DNA of 64,000 nt from Lyngbya sp. CCAP 1446/10 (GTDB taxonomy: Bacteria; Cyanobacteriota; Cyanobacteriia; Cyanobacteriales; Microcoleaceae): NCBI RefSeq assembly GCF_026130175.1, contig NZ_JAIGNI010000016.1, positions 1 to 64,000 on the forward strand. The letters are read 5' to 3'. Of the stretch, positions 54,537 to 62,945 are shown piece by piece. Both the position numbers and the translations under genes were made by a program. The notes under the pieces were generated by a model that ran no database searches, was not told the origin of the DNA, and saw only the letters and a list, made by a program, of their open reading frames with translations. The stretch's first letter is position 1. Each line of letters begins with the position of its first letter.

Positions 54537-55790
54537 TCAATCAATTTCAATCAACTCTGCCGCGAATTTCAGCGCATCTTCGCGAGTGGCAATTCTCCCT
54601 TCTACCCGCGCTAATTGAATCTCCATTAATAATTGACCGATGCGCGGACTTCTGGGAATATTCAACGATTCCATTAACTCATTGCCGCTAACTAATTGGG
54701 TGGGATGAGCGATAATGTCATCAGCATCGAGGTAGCGATTAATTAAGGGTGAAATTTCATCAACCGCAACTCCCGCCGCTAGGGCTAAAACTGCTAAAAC
54801 TGGAAATACTATTCCTACATCGCGAAACAAAAAATACTGTTCTCGTAAAGACATTTCCGCAATTGGTTCTGCTTGCAATTTGGGTAAATATTTCAAAAGC
54901 CCGATCGCACTTTTGATCTCTGCATTGCTGTACTTCAACCGCAGCAACTCAGTTTCAGCGATTGTCGGGTCAGAATTTGCCAAAATAGCCAACTTCCCAA
55001 CCGCCAATAACGGCGTTTTAATTGTATCTCGAATCGATCGCCCAAATTCTCTACCCAACTCTGGATAAATTGCCGCCAAATCAGCAGCACAGGAGTCAAT
55101 TTTTGTCAAGATATCAAAACGGTCGATCGCACTTTCAAACCAAATCGAAAACAAACCATCTTCGCAACCCTTACAAATCCAAGGAACACCGTGATTATTG
55201 CTCAACAAATAACCCAATTCCGTCCGCACCCGTTCCACCGCCACCCGACTCAACAACGGCGCTAATTCTCGAATCGCCGATTGTGTTTCCGGCTCGATCG
55301 CAAAACCCAACTGCGCCGCTTGACGGTAAGCTCTTAATAGCCTCAGCGGATCATCTTCCAAATTCGATCGCGAAATCATCCGCAGCAAACCCAACCGCAA
55401 ATCAGTTTGACCGTCCACAGGATCGATGATTTCTCCAGTAAAAGGATTGCAGGCGATCGCATTTATCCGAAAATCCCGGCGCCACAAATCCCCCTCCAGA
55501 CTCCCCCCGAAAGCCTCCGCAAAATCCGCCGTACCGCCCGCAAACACCACCCGCGCAATCTGTCGTTCCGCATCCAACAACACAAATCCGGCTTTTGTGC
55601 GATCGGCAATTTTTCGAGCAGTCTTCACCGCCCGTGTTAGCATAACGAAATCCAAATCAAAATAGTGCGATCGGCGCCCCAGCAGCGCATCCCGCACCGC
55701 GCCGCCCACCAAATAAGCAGGCGGTGTCAACAGTTCCAAATCGAACGGCCAAGTCTCAGGAGATAACGCAGTTGGCAAATTAATCGGCAT
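54537..55790 (-). CDS. CCA tRNA nucleotidyltransferase / poly(A) polymerase family
   Basis: A class II nucleotidyltransferase: YLVGGAVRDALLG with the GG-VRD motif, metal-binding D45 and D47 in YFDLDFVM, DLWRRDFRINAIA, and LLRMISRSNLEDDPLRLLRAYR. It adds or repairs the 3' CCA of tRNA. Cyanobacteria may split C- and A-adding between two enzymes, so this protein could be a CC- or A-adding form; the distinguishing flexible loop was not scored. 417 residues, complete. Confidence 0.88.
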   Translation of the reverse strand: MPINLPTALSPETWPFDLELLTPPAYLVGGAVRDALLGRRSHYFDLDFVMLTRAVKTARKIADRTKAGFVLLDAERQIARVVFAGGTADFAEAFGGSLEGDLWRRDFRINAIACNPFTGEIIDPVDGQTDLRLGLLRMISRSNLEDDPLRLLRAYRQAAQLGFAIEPETQSAIRELAPLLSRVAVERVRTELGYLLSNNHGVPWICKGCEDGLFSIWFESAIDRFDILTKIDSCAADLAAIYPELGREFGRSIRDTIKTPLLAVGKLAILANSDPTIAETELLRLKYSNAEIKSAIGLLKYLPKLQAEPIAEMSLREQYFLFRDVGIVFPVLAVLALAAGVAVDEISPLINRYLDADDIIAHPTQLVSGNELMESLNIPRSPRIGQLLMEIQLARVEGRIATREDALKFAAELIEID

Positions 55791-55898
55791 CGCAACAAAA
55801 ATCTACTTTCCTTACAAACCATTAAACTCTTGCTAAGCTAGATTAACAGAAAGCTCAGAATTAACCAATCTTTTTGAAATGCACAGAGGATATCAAGA

Positions 55899-56147
55899 AT
55901 GTGTATTTGTATTAACTGCCACTATGTAGACCGCTGCTTCACCTACCACGCCGTAGAAGGACAGCACGAACAAATCCACCTCACCGAAACACCCGATTTC
56001 GACCCCGTAGAACCCACTATCAACGTCAACATCCGCCCCCGTCAAGACGAAATTGAAATGGAATGGGATGTAGTTGGCTGTGAAAGTTTCAAGCAAGAGA
56101 CCGGTAAATGGGCAAAAATGCGGCCCGGCGAACTCGTACCGACTTAA
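55899..56147 (+). CDS. ycf34: Ycf34 family protein
   Basis: The 82-residue protein starts MCICINCHYVDRCFTYHAVE, the signature Cys-rich start of Ycf34, conserved in cyanobacteria and red-algal plastids. The Cys residues bind an iron-sulfur cluster in the studied homologue, where it influences photosynthetic electron flow. It diverges from cca. Confidence 0.94.
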   Translation: MCICINCHYVDRCFTYHAVEGQHEQIHLTETPDFDPVEPTINVNIRPRQDEIEMEWDVVGCESFKQETGKWAKMRPGELVPT

Positions 56148-56148
56148 C

Positions 56149-56224
56149 GAAGAAGGAAGAAGGAAGAAGGAAGAAGGAAGAAGGAAGAGGGAAGAAGGAA
56201 GAGGGAAGAAGGAAGAAGGAAGAA
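56149..56224 (+). repeat. GGAAGAA microsatellite
   Basis: About ten units of GAAGAAG/GAAGAGG directly follow the ycf34 stop. A further simple array, four TCTAAAA units, is at 56321-56345. Both precede the kinase gene. Confidence 0.85.
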
Positions 56225-56349
56225 AATAAAACCTGCTGCTTTCTTGTTTCTTCTTTTTCCTCACTTACAAATTACCAATTACAAATTACAAATTCTAAAA
56301 TCCTCAATTCCCCCAATCTAAAATCTAAAATCTAAAATCTAAAATCAAA

Positions 56350-58059
56350 ATGTCCTATTGCTTAAACCCAACTTGTCAGAATCCGCAAAATTCAGGGGAT
56401 GCAGAATTGTGCAAAAATTGCGGATCGAAATTGTTGCTAACTAACGAACAATCGCCATCAGCATCTCGCTACCGTACCATAAAGGCGATCGGACAAGGAG
56501 GTTTTGGCAGAACTTTCCTAGCAGTTGATGAAACCAAAACCCTGATTTTTTCCCAGTGCGTAATCAAGCAATTTTTACCACAAAACACCGCAGCCGAAAA
56601 AGCCGCCCAACTATTTCACCAAGAAGCCGCCCAGCTAGAAACCTTGGGGAAACATCCCCAGATTCCAGAATTAATCGCGCATTTTGAACAAGACGGGAGA
56701 CAATACTTAGTACAAGAATTTATAGACGGCAAAAACCTAGCCCAAGAATTAGAACAAAAAGGAGCATTCACCGAAACTCAAATTCGGCAAATCCTCAACG
56801 ATTTATTACCAGTGCTCCACTTCGTCCACAAATCCAAAGTTATTCACCGCGATATCAAACCCGACAATATCATTCGCCGCCGACTATCTCCAGCCCCTTT
56901 ACCCGCCTTAGAAAATTCCTATCAACGCTCTCCTTTCCAGAAAGATATCGTTTTAGTAGACTTTGGTGCAGCCAAAAAAGTAACAGCAACCGGATTGCCA
57001 CAAACTGGTACAATTATCGGCAGTGCTGCTTATACAGCCCCAGAACAATTGATGGGAAAAGCAGTTTTTGCCAGCGATATCTACAGTTTGGGTGTTACTT
57101 GCATTCACTTGCTGACTCACATTCCTCCCTTCGACTTATTCGACAGCGCCGAGGATTCTTGGGCTTGGCGCAATTATTTGAAGAGTGCTGTTAGCGACGA
57201 TTTCGGCCGCATTCTCGATACGATGCTCCAAAGTGGCACCAATCGACGCTACAATTCAGCATCCGCAGTCATCCGGCAGTTGAACCCCAAGCCGGTGTAT
57301 TTAGAGGGGCAGCCTGTGCTGAATGCACCGGAAACGCCCGCAGAACGGATAGTTACACCTGCGCCCGGTGTGTCGCTTTTCACTCGCCAACAGCAAGCCG
57401 AAATTCAGCAAGCTTTACAAGATGCGATCGCCCCGTACAATGTTAAAATCCAAGTCAGTCAAGCCAAGCAAAAGCTCAATATAGTCATCAACAGAACCGA
57501 AGACAATCCCGTTCACTATCCGCACTTGTCGCAAATAATTGCCACCAGACTCACCGATTTGCAGTTAAAAAAAGTCGCAACCATTAAGCTTTTGGGTAGA
57601 GTCAACAATTCTCGCGTCCCCGAGTGGAAGGAAGTATTGCAAATCGATCCCAAGATTCAATTGAGAAACAAACTCCTGCGGCTGCAACACAATCAATTAG
57701 CCAAGAAAATCGCCCCAGTTGCCACCCAAGAATTTTGGCTACCGAAGTTAAAAAATACGGATTTCTGGATCGATTCGCTAATGTTTGCTTTGGTTTGGTT
57801 TATCTTTGGCTCTCAGATAGTCATTTTTAATTCTTGGTTCGCGCTGATAGTTGCTTCAGGTTTTATGGTGGTCAAACATCAAGTTTCCCAAAATAAAGAA
57901 TTTGCGAATAAAAATTTATTTGCCAGTTTAGTAGTCTTATTTTTGATAACAGGTGGGATGGGGAACTCAAGGATTTTAAACACTGGAATATTTGGTATTC
58001 TTTTAGGTTGCTTAGTTGTAGTTCTGCCGCTGTTTTTTGTTAAGGAAAATTATCAGTAA
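56350..58059 (+). CDS. Ser/Thr protein kinase with zinc ribbon and C-terminal membrane segments
   Basis: A four-Cys zinc ribbon (C4, C9, C21, C24) leads into a Hanks-type kinase domain: G-loop GQGGFG at 48-53, K73, catalytic HRD at 166-168, DFG at 204-206 and a GSAAYTAPEQL activation end. Residues 345-440 resemble a phospho-signalling linker found in these kinases, and four or so hydrophobic helices close the protein. This SpkB/SpkF-like layout is common in filamentous cyanobacteria. tsaB starts 3 bp after its stop. Confidence 0.9.
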   Translation: MSYCLNPTCQNPQNSGDAELCKNCGSKLLLTNEQSPSASRYRTIKAIGQGGFGRTFLAVDETKTLIFSQCVIKQFLPQNTAAEKAAQLFHQEAAQLETLGKHPQIPELIAHFEQDGRQYLVQEFIDGKNLAQELEQKGAFTETQIRQILNDLLPVLHFVHKSKVIHRDIKPDNIIRRRLSPAPLPALENSYQRSPFQKDIVLVDFGAAKKVTATGLPQTGTIIGSAAYTAPEQLMGKAVFASDIYSLGVTCIHLLTHIPPFDLFDSAEDSWAWRNYLKSAVSDDFGRILDTMLQSGTNRRYNSASAVIRQLNPKPVYLEGQPVLNAPETPAERIVTPAPGVSLFTRQQQAEIQQALQDAIAPYNVKIQVSQAKQKLNIVINRTEDNPVHYPHLSQIIATRLTDLQLKKVATIKLLGRVNNSRVPEWKEVLQIDPKIQLRNKLLRLQHNQLAKKIAPVATQEFWLPKLKNTDFWIDSLMFALVWFIFGSQIVIFNSWFALIVASGFMVVKHQVSQNKEFANKNLFASLVVLFLITGGMGNSRILNTGIFGILLGCLVVVLPLFFVKENYQ

Positions 58060-58061
58060 TC

Positions 58062-58733
58062 GTGAATAGCAATCCCCCAGACGGAACATCAGTTAAAAAA
58101 TACGGTTTAGCCCTGCACACGGCAACTCCCGAATTAGGTTTAGCAATCAGCAATTTTGACGGCGATTCTCGCTACCAAACTTGGAATTTGGGCCGCAGTT
58201 TAGCCACAGATTTGCATCAGCATTTAGTAGAGTTTATCGCGCCGCAAACTTGGGCAAATTTGGCTTTTATTGCAGTGGCGAAGGGGCCCGGAGGTTTCAC
58301 GGGCACTCGCATGGGTATGGTGACAGCGCGGACTTTGGCTCAACAATTGAATATTCCGGTTTTTGCGGTTTCAACTTTGGCGGCTGTTGCTTGGTTGGAA
58401 CCCCCCCAACCCCCCCTTGATAAGGGGGGGCTTTTGGATATCGCGCTGCAAATGCCTGCACAGCGGGGGCAATTATTTGGGGCGGTTTATTCAGTTAACA
58501 GTAATTCTGGTTTAACTGAGTTGTTTCCAGATACGGTAATGACGGCGGAATCTTGGCAGGAAAAGTTGGCAAGTTGGGAAAATTCCTATCAGTTGATTGA
58601 AGTTGGCAGCGAGTTGGGTACGTCGGTTTCTGGTGTGTTGGATTTGGCTTATTTGGAGTGGAAACAAGGAAGTCGCCCTAATTGGTCGGATGCTTTGCCT
58701 TATTACGGGCAACATCCTGTGCAGGGAAAATGA
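58062..58733 (+). CDS. tsaB: tRNA threonylcarbamoyladenosine protein TsaB
   Basis: TsaB supports TsaD in making t6A37 on ANN-decoding tRNAs. The ASKHA-type fold starts KKYGLALHTATPELGLAISN, and AVAKGPGGFTGTRMGMVTAR is the TsaB signature. The start is GTG, 3 bp after the kinase stop. An in-frame insert encoding PPQPPLDKGG (58401-58430) interrupts the normal sequence after VAWLE and comes from a palindromic DNA repeat. Confidence 0.9.
   Translation: MNSNPPDGTSVKKYGLALHTATPELGLAISNFDGDSRYQTWNLGRSLATDLHQHLVEFIAPQTWANLAFIAVAKGPGGFTGTRMGMVTARTLAQQLNIPVFAVSTLAAVAWLEPPQPPLDKGGLLDIALQMPAQRGQLFGAVYSVNSNSGLTELFPDTVMTAESWQEKLASWENSYQLIEVGSELGTSVSGVLDLAYLEWKQGSRPNWSDALPYYGQHPVQGK
58401..58430 (+). repeat. 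Palindromic C/G-tract insert within tsaB
   Basis: CCCCCCC-AA-CCCCCCC-TTGATAA-GGGGGGG forms a strong hairpin and encodes PPQPPLDKGG. Related intergenic copies, CCCCCCTTGAAAAAGGGGGG, are at 61540-61570 and near 13949. Confidence 0.85.
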
Positions 58734-58764
58734 ATATTGGGAATTGGGAATTTCGCAATTAGTC

Positions 58765-58857
58765 TATAGCGGTTCTCAAAAAAGTGAGGAGAGCCTCATG
58801 CCCTATGCCCTATGCGCTATGCCGTTCGCGTACCTCATCTTTCTGAGAAAGGCTATA
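58765..58857. mobile_element. MITE-like element family C, copy 3
   Basis: It runs from TATAGCGGTTCTCAAAAAAG to TCTTTCTGAGAAAGGCTATA and shares nearly all of copy 1 (11570-11648), with an extra internal CCCTATG unit. Confidence 0.8.
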
Positions 58858-59016
58858 TATTGCAACTCAACATACATTTAGGATGGTGAAAAATCAATTA
58901 TGACTTTTATGAACTCAAACTTATGACATTTATGAATTGACTTTAAGCTCAGTCTGTTTTAGGATTTTAATTAATTGCTGTTAGTAAGTCGCATAAAAAC
59001 TACCGCGTCTTAATAT

Positions 59017-59640
59017 ATGGAAAATCGACTGACTCAAACTCAACTAACGCAAATAGTAGCTGAAGTACAACGCCTTTCTAACGTTCGGGAAGCTGAACTT
59101 AATTCCGCAGAAGTCACACAAATTTTGCAGGAATTGGGCTTGCCGACCGAGTTGCTAGATGAGGCTTTAATCCAGTTGCAGCGTCGGGAAGCACTGGCAC
59201 AGCAGCAACGCAGGAATCGGTGGATTGCTGGAGGATTGGCTGCGGTGGCTGTGGGGGCGATCGCCATTACCGGATTTTTCATTCAACAAAGCCGACAGGC
59301 CCTGGATCGCATTTCAGTGCAACAAAACCGCATAACTTCCGTACAAGATGATGGCGGCAACTTGACAGTTGTTTCCCGCCAAAACAATCCCGAAATCTTT
59401 TACCGCGTCACCTTAAAGGATGCACCTTTAGGAAAAAAACTCTCGCTATCCTGCGATTGGATCGATCCCAGCGGTCAAGTTGTCAAACAAAACAGCTATC
59501 AAACTCGCGAAATCGACAAATCTATCTGGAATACTCAATGCCGTTACAAAATTGGTACTGCGGCTACTCCCGGAAAGTGGCAAGTTAAAATGTTGGTTGA
59601 AAATCGGGCGATCGGTAGTACATCCTTTCAACTTAAATAA
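59017..59640 (+). CDS. Hypothetical single-pass membrane protein
   Basis: A helical N-terminal part (QTQLTQIVAEVQRL, EVTQILQELGLP, LLDEALIQLQRRE) precedes one transmembrane segment (residues about 69-90) and a beta-rich outer part with CDWIDPSG and NTQCRYK, whose two Cys may pair. Residues 100-207 resemble a small Ig-like domain. No known family was recognised. It ends 33 bp before the asparagine-synthetase-like gene on the same strand, so the two are probably cotranscribed. Confidence 0.65.
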   Translation: MENRLTQTQLTQIVAEVQRLSNVREAELNSAEVTQILQELGLPTELLDEALIQLQRREALAQQQRRNRWIAGGLAAVAVGAIAITGFFIQQSRQALDRISVQQNRITSVQDDGGNLTVVSRQNNPEIFYRVTLKDAPLGKKLSLSCDWIDPSGQVVKQNSYQTREIDKSIWNTQCRYKIGTAATPGKWQVKMLVENRAIGSTSFQLK

Positions 59641-59673
59641 TCCTTAAAAACTCGCCTATGGATAAATTTTAAC

Positions 59674-61509
59674 ATGAAAATTACTAACAAACCGCGTCAA
59701 TTTGTAGGATACTGGGGCTGCGATTCTCGCGATAAATTGGAAGCGCGGCTGGCGAAAATTATCAGCAAATCTGGCGGAGAAATCCCAGTGCAAAAAATCG
59801 AGAATTCGTCTAATTTGTCCGCCGCAGGAAACGAAAATCACCCAATTTGGAATGTAGCGAGCACCGAGTGCGATCGCCCGCAGCACTTGCCAACCCAAAA
59901 AAGTGATAAAACTTGGCAAATCGCTGCCCTCTCAGCCTCTGGACTATCAACGTATCCATCAACCAACGGTTTGCTGTTACCTGATACCTGGGTAAATGTC
60001 CGCAAAAATTTCCTAATTTTAGGACGAGAACCCTTTGGGCGAGTAACACTTTACTGGACGCAAATCGAGCAGAGTATTTGGTTTGCATCGAGTTTACAAC
60101 TGCTGTTAAATATTTGCGAAAAACCAGATATCAGCATTCCAGGTTTGTACAGTTATAGCTGTTTTTCCTATGTCCCAACTCCCTTAACTCCCGTAGAAAA
60201 GGTGTTCGCCGTTCCCGCCGGAACCGAATTAACTTGGGAGTGCGATCGAGATAGCGGTGTTATTTTTAAACCCCCATCAAAACCCTTGTTAGAATGGCGA
60301 GAAATTTCAGAAGAAATACAAGACGAAGCAGCAGCCATAACAGAATTACAAGACTTACTTAAAAATGCTGTTGAACGTCAAATTTCCGATATAAATAGCC
60401 ATGAAACTGTCGGAGTATTTCTCTCAGGCGGTTTAGATTCCTCAATAGTCGCAGCTTTATTAGTCAAAGCCGGAGTCAAAGTCCGCGCTTATACTCTCGA
60501 CTTCGGCGAAGCCGGAATTCCCGAATATCCTTGGGCTCAACAAGTGGCCGATTCGCTGAAAATTCCCTTAGTAAAAGTAGATGCTACGCCACGCCGGATT
60601 AAACAAGTTTTGCATTCTGCTGTGAAAGCTTTAGATTTGCCCTTTGGCGACGGAGTTACAGTCCCACTTTACCTGTTAAATGAAGCTGCGAGTCAAGAAT
60701 GTGCGATCGTTTTTAACGGTGAAGGCGGCGATCAGTTATTTGCAGGATGGACGAATAAACCCCTGATTGCAGCGGCTGTTTATCAAGCCGCAAATCCCGC
60801 CGGAGACCAAACTTTTGCCCTGCAATATCTGCGAACTTTTCACCGACTTTGGGGATACGAATCTAAAGTTTATCAGCCGGAAATTTACACTGAAATTCAG
60901 AATGTGCAACCTCAAGATTGGCTGCTAGAGGCTCTTAATCCTGCGGTGGGCGGGTCTTTGCTGCATCGCCTCCGCCGCGCGAGTTTGATGCTGAAAGGGG
61001 CGCAGAACATCCATCCGCGCGCTGCTAATTTGGCTTTGGCTTTTGGTCTGAAAGTGCGATCGCCCTTTTGCGATTTTGCCCTCACAGATTGGACGTTTAA
61101 ACTGTCGGGAGAACTGTGTTTGCGAGGTGCTTGTGAGAAATACATCCTCAAACGGGCGGTAGAAAATTGGCTACCTGCGGACATAGTTTGGCGGGAAAAG
61201 CGCGGTATGGGCGTGCCGTTAACTTCCTGGTGTTTTAATGAATTTTGGCATGACATCGGCGATTGGTTGAATCCTGCCGTGTTGCAATCAGAGAAACACT
61301 GGCAACCCGATTTAGCCGCTCAACTTATCTCCGGCAAATTCGCAGCCGGAATTCAAGGCCGGCGCATTGGCGAGATGATTTGGCTGTTGGTGATGTGGCA
61401 AAATTGGCGATCGCAAATTCTAGGTGAAAAGGTGAAACACAAATCTTGGAATCATCCATTTTGGTTGCCTCGCCAGGTTTGGAATTACCGCCAACGGTGG
61501 GGAGAATAA
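59674..61509 (+). CDS. Asparagine-synthetase-like ATP ligase lacking the glutaminase Cys
   Basis: The C-terminal half is a full AsnB-type ATP-pyrophosphatase domain: SGGLDSS at 251-257, IVFNGEGGDQLFAGW, LKVRSPFCDFAL and KRGMGVP with K509. The N-terminal Ntn-type domain is kept in outline (FVGYWG at 10-15, LGREPFGRVTLYWTQ) but the protein starts MKITNKPR, so the Cys2 nucleophile needed to use glutamine is absent. In this state it would resemble beta-lactam synthetases and lasso-peptide cyclases, which use the fold to form amides by adenylation without glutamine. Substrate unknown. Confidence 0.85.
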   Translation: MKITNKPRQFVGYWGCDSRDKLEARLAKIISKSGGEIPVQKIENSSNLSAAGNENHPIWNVASTECDRPQHLPTQKSDKTWQIAALSASGLSTYPSTNGLLLPDTWVNVRKNFLILGREPFGRVTLYWTQIEQSIWFASSLQLLLNICEKPDISIPGLYSYSCFSYVPTPLTPVEKVFAVPAGTELTWECDRDSGVIFKPPSKPLLEWREISEEIQDEAAAITELQDLLKNAVERQISDINSHETVGVFLSGGLDSSIVAALLVKAGVKVRAYTLDFGEAGIPEYPWAQQVADSLKIPLVKVDATPRRIKQVLHSAVKALDLPFGDGVTVPLYLLNEAASQECAIVFNGEGGDQLFAGWTNKPLIAAAVYQAANPAGDQTFALQYLRTFHRLWGYESKVYQPEIYTEIQNVQPQDWLLEALNPAVGGSLLHRLRRASLMLKGAQNIHPRAANLALAFGLKVRSPFCDFALTDWTFKLSGELCLRGACEKYILKRAVENWLPADIVWREKRGMGVPLTSWCFNEFWHDIGDWLNPAVLQSEKHWQPDLAAQLISGKFAAGIQGRRIGEMIWLLVMWQNWRSQILGEKVKHKSWNHPFWLPRQVWNYRQRWGE

Positions 61510-61513
61510 AATT

Positions 61514-61651
61514 CAATACAGTTTAATTAAGCCTGATCCCCCCTAGCCCCCCTTGAAAAAGGGGGGAACAAGAAATTACTCAAAGTCCCCCTTCTTAAGG
61601 GGGATTTAGGGGGATCTCCGGGGAATAAAGATCATTAACTAAACCGTATTG
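61514..61651. mobile_element. MITE-like element family B, copy 3
   Basis: 138 bp between CAATACAGTTTAATTAAG and TTAACTAAACCGTATTG. Inside are two C/G-tract hairpins, CCCCCCTTGAAAAAGGGGGG and CCCCCTTCTTAAGGGGG. It fills most of the gap between the ligase and decarboxylase-like genes. Confidence 0.8.
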
Positions 61652-61697
61652 AAATAAAATAAACATTTTCGATTAAACAAACACCTGATTTACCATA

Positions 61698-62936
61698 ATG
61701 CAAACAATTACCGATCGCAAATCAATCATCAAACAACCGCCTTTCACTCTTTCGCTAGCCCAAGAGTTATTAGCCACCTACGGTTCGCCGCTGTACGTTT
61801 ATCAAAGCGATATTTTGCGCCGAACTATTGCCCGCATTACCAAGGCAATTGACTATCCCAAAACTCAATTTTGTTTTGCCAGCGTCACCAACGGTAGCAT
61901 CGCCCTGCTGCAAATTTTTCAGGATTGCGGATGGGGATTACACGCCAATACACCAGGAGATATTTATTTAGGAATTCAAGCAGGTTTTTTGCCCAAAAAT
62001 ATCGTTTACAGCGGCAGCAATCTGCACCGAGGTGAGATGGAACAAGTTCTAAAATGGGGTGTCAAAACTCTGAATTTCGACAGTCTCGCTCAATTGCAGT
62101 TATGCTGCGAAGTGTACCAATCTCTCAGGGAAAACCAGCAGGCTTTAGAACCGCCCAGTCTGGGTTTGAGGCTGAATTTGCCCGAATTAACGGGGGATAG
62201 TCGCATTGGAGTGCGATCGTCCGAATTTCCCGCAGCAATTGCGATCGCCAAAACAGCCGGATTAAAGCTCACTGGCTTGCATTTTTATCGCGGAACCGGC
62301 ACTAATTCCACCGCAGCGTTTACTCAAGTAATTGATACGATAATTGCCACCGCGCAGCAATTGCCAGATTGGGAATATCTCGATTTTGGCGGCGGCTTTG
62401 GCTATCCTTACCAAGGCGGTATAGCGTTTGATTGGGAACTGTTTGGGGCAGAATTAACCAGCAGAATTAGTCAACTAGACCGCGAAATTGAGTTAATAAT
62501 TGAACCAGGAAGAGCCGCCATAGCAGGATGTGCTACTTTGCTCGCTCAAGTTGTTTCCACAAAATGGCAGTCAGCTAAACAAATTGTCGGTGTAGATACG
62601 ACTGTTGCCAATCTTTCAGTGCCGTCAGTTCATGGCGGTTATCGAGAGATTTGTACCTGGAATTGTCGGGATGCTCTACATTTTACTGATATTTGTGGCA
62701 ATACGACTTATTCGCGGGATTATCTGGGGAAAAACTGTCAACTTCCGGCTTTGGCAATTGGGGAAATTCTTGGTATTTTGGATGTGGGAGCTTACGGATA
62801 TGCCATGTCGTCGCACTTTTTACACCGCCCCAAACCTGCGGAAGTGCTGTTAGAAAATGGCGGTCATCGGCTAATTCGCCACAGAGAAGATTACAGCGTT
62901 TTGTTAGCAAATCAAGTTTTTTTGAACAATCACTAG
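61698..62936 (+). CDS. Fold-III PLP decarboxylase homologue with active-site Lys and Cys replaced
   Basis: The 412-residue protein aligns along its length with diaminopimelate/ornithine-type decarboxylases: GSPLYVYQSDILRRTI, AGFLPKNIVYSGSN, TLNFDSLAQL, LDFGGGFGYPY, the PLP-phosphate motif EPGR at 269-272 and GAYGYAMSSHF. In the family motif YA-x-K-AN the PLP Lys forms the Schiff base; here the segment is FASVTN with Val63 at that place. The CES-x-D motif with the catalytic Cys is TYSRD, with Thr337. The protein can therefore hardly act as a normal decarboxylase. It may bind a ligand or the ligase product. Confidence 0.87.
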   Translation: MQTITDRKSIIKQPPFTLSLAQELLATYGSPLYVYQSDILRRTIARITKAIDYPKTQFCFASVTNGSIALLQIFQDCGWGLHANTPGDIYLGIQAGFLPKNIVYSGSNLHRGEMEQVLKWGVKTLNFDSLAQLQLCCEVYQSLRENQQALEPPSLGLRLNLPELTGDSRIGVRSSEFPAAIAIAKTAGLKLTGLHFYRGTGTNSTAAFTQVIDTIIATAQQLPDWEYLDFGGGFGYPYQGGIAFDWELFGAELTSRISQLDREIELIIEPGRAAIAGCATLLAQVVSTKWQSAKQIVGVDTTVANLSVPSVHGGYREICTWNCRDALHFTDICGNTTYSRDYLGKNCQLPALAIGEILGILDVGAYGYAMSSHFLHRPKPAEVLLENGGHRLIRHREDYSVLLANQVFLNNH

Positions 62937-62939
62937 GAG
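62935..62939 (+). promoter_or_regulatory. AGGAG ribosome binding site overlapping a stop codon
   Basis: The TAG stop of the decarboxylase-like gene (62934-62936) is part of TAGGAGA, which is the Shine-Dalgarno for the ATG at 62946. This suggests coupled translation. Confidence 0.8.
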
Positions 62940-62945
62940 ATTTTT

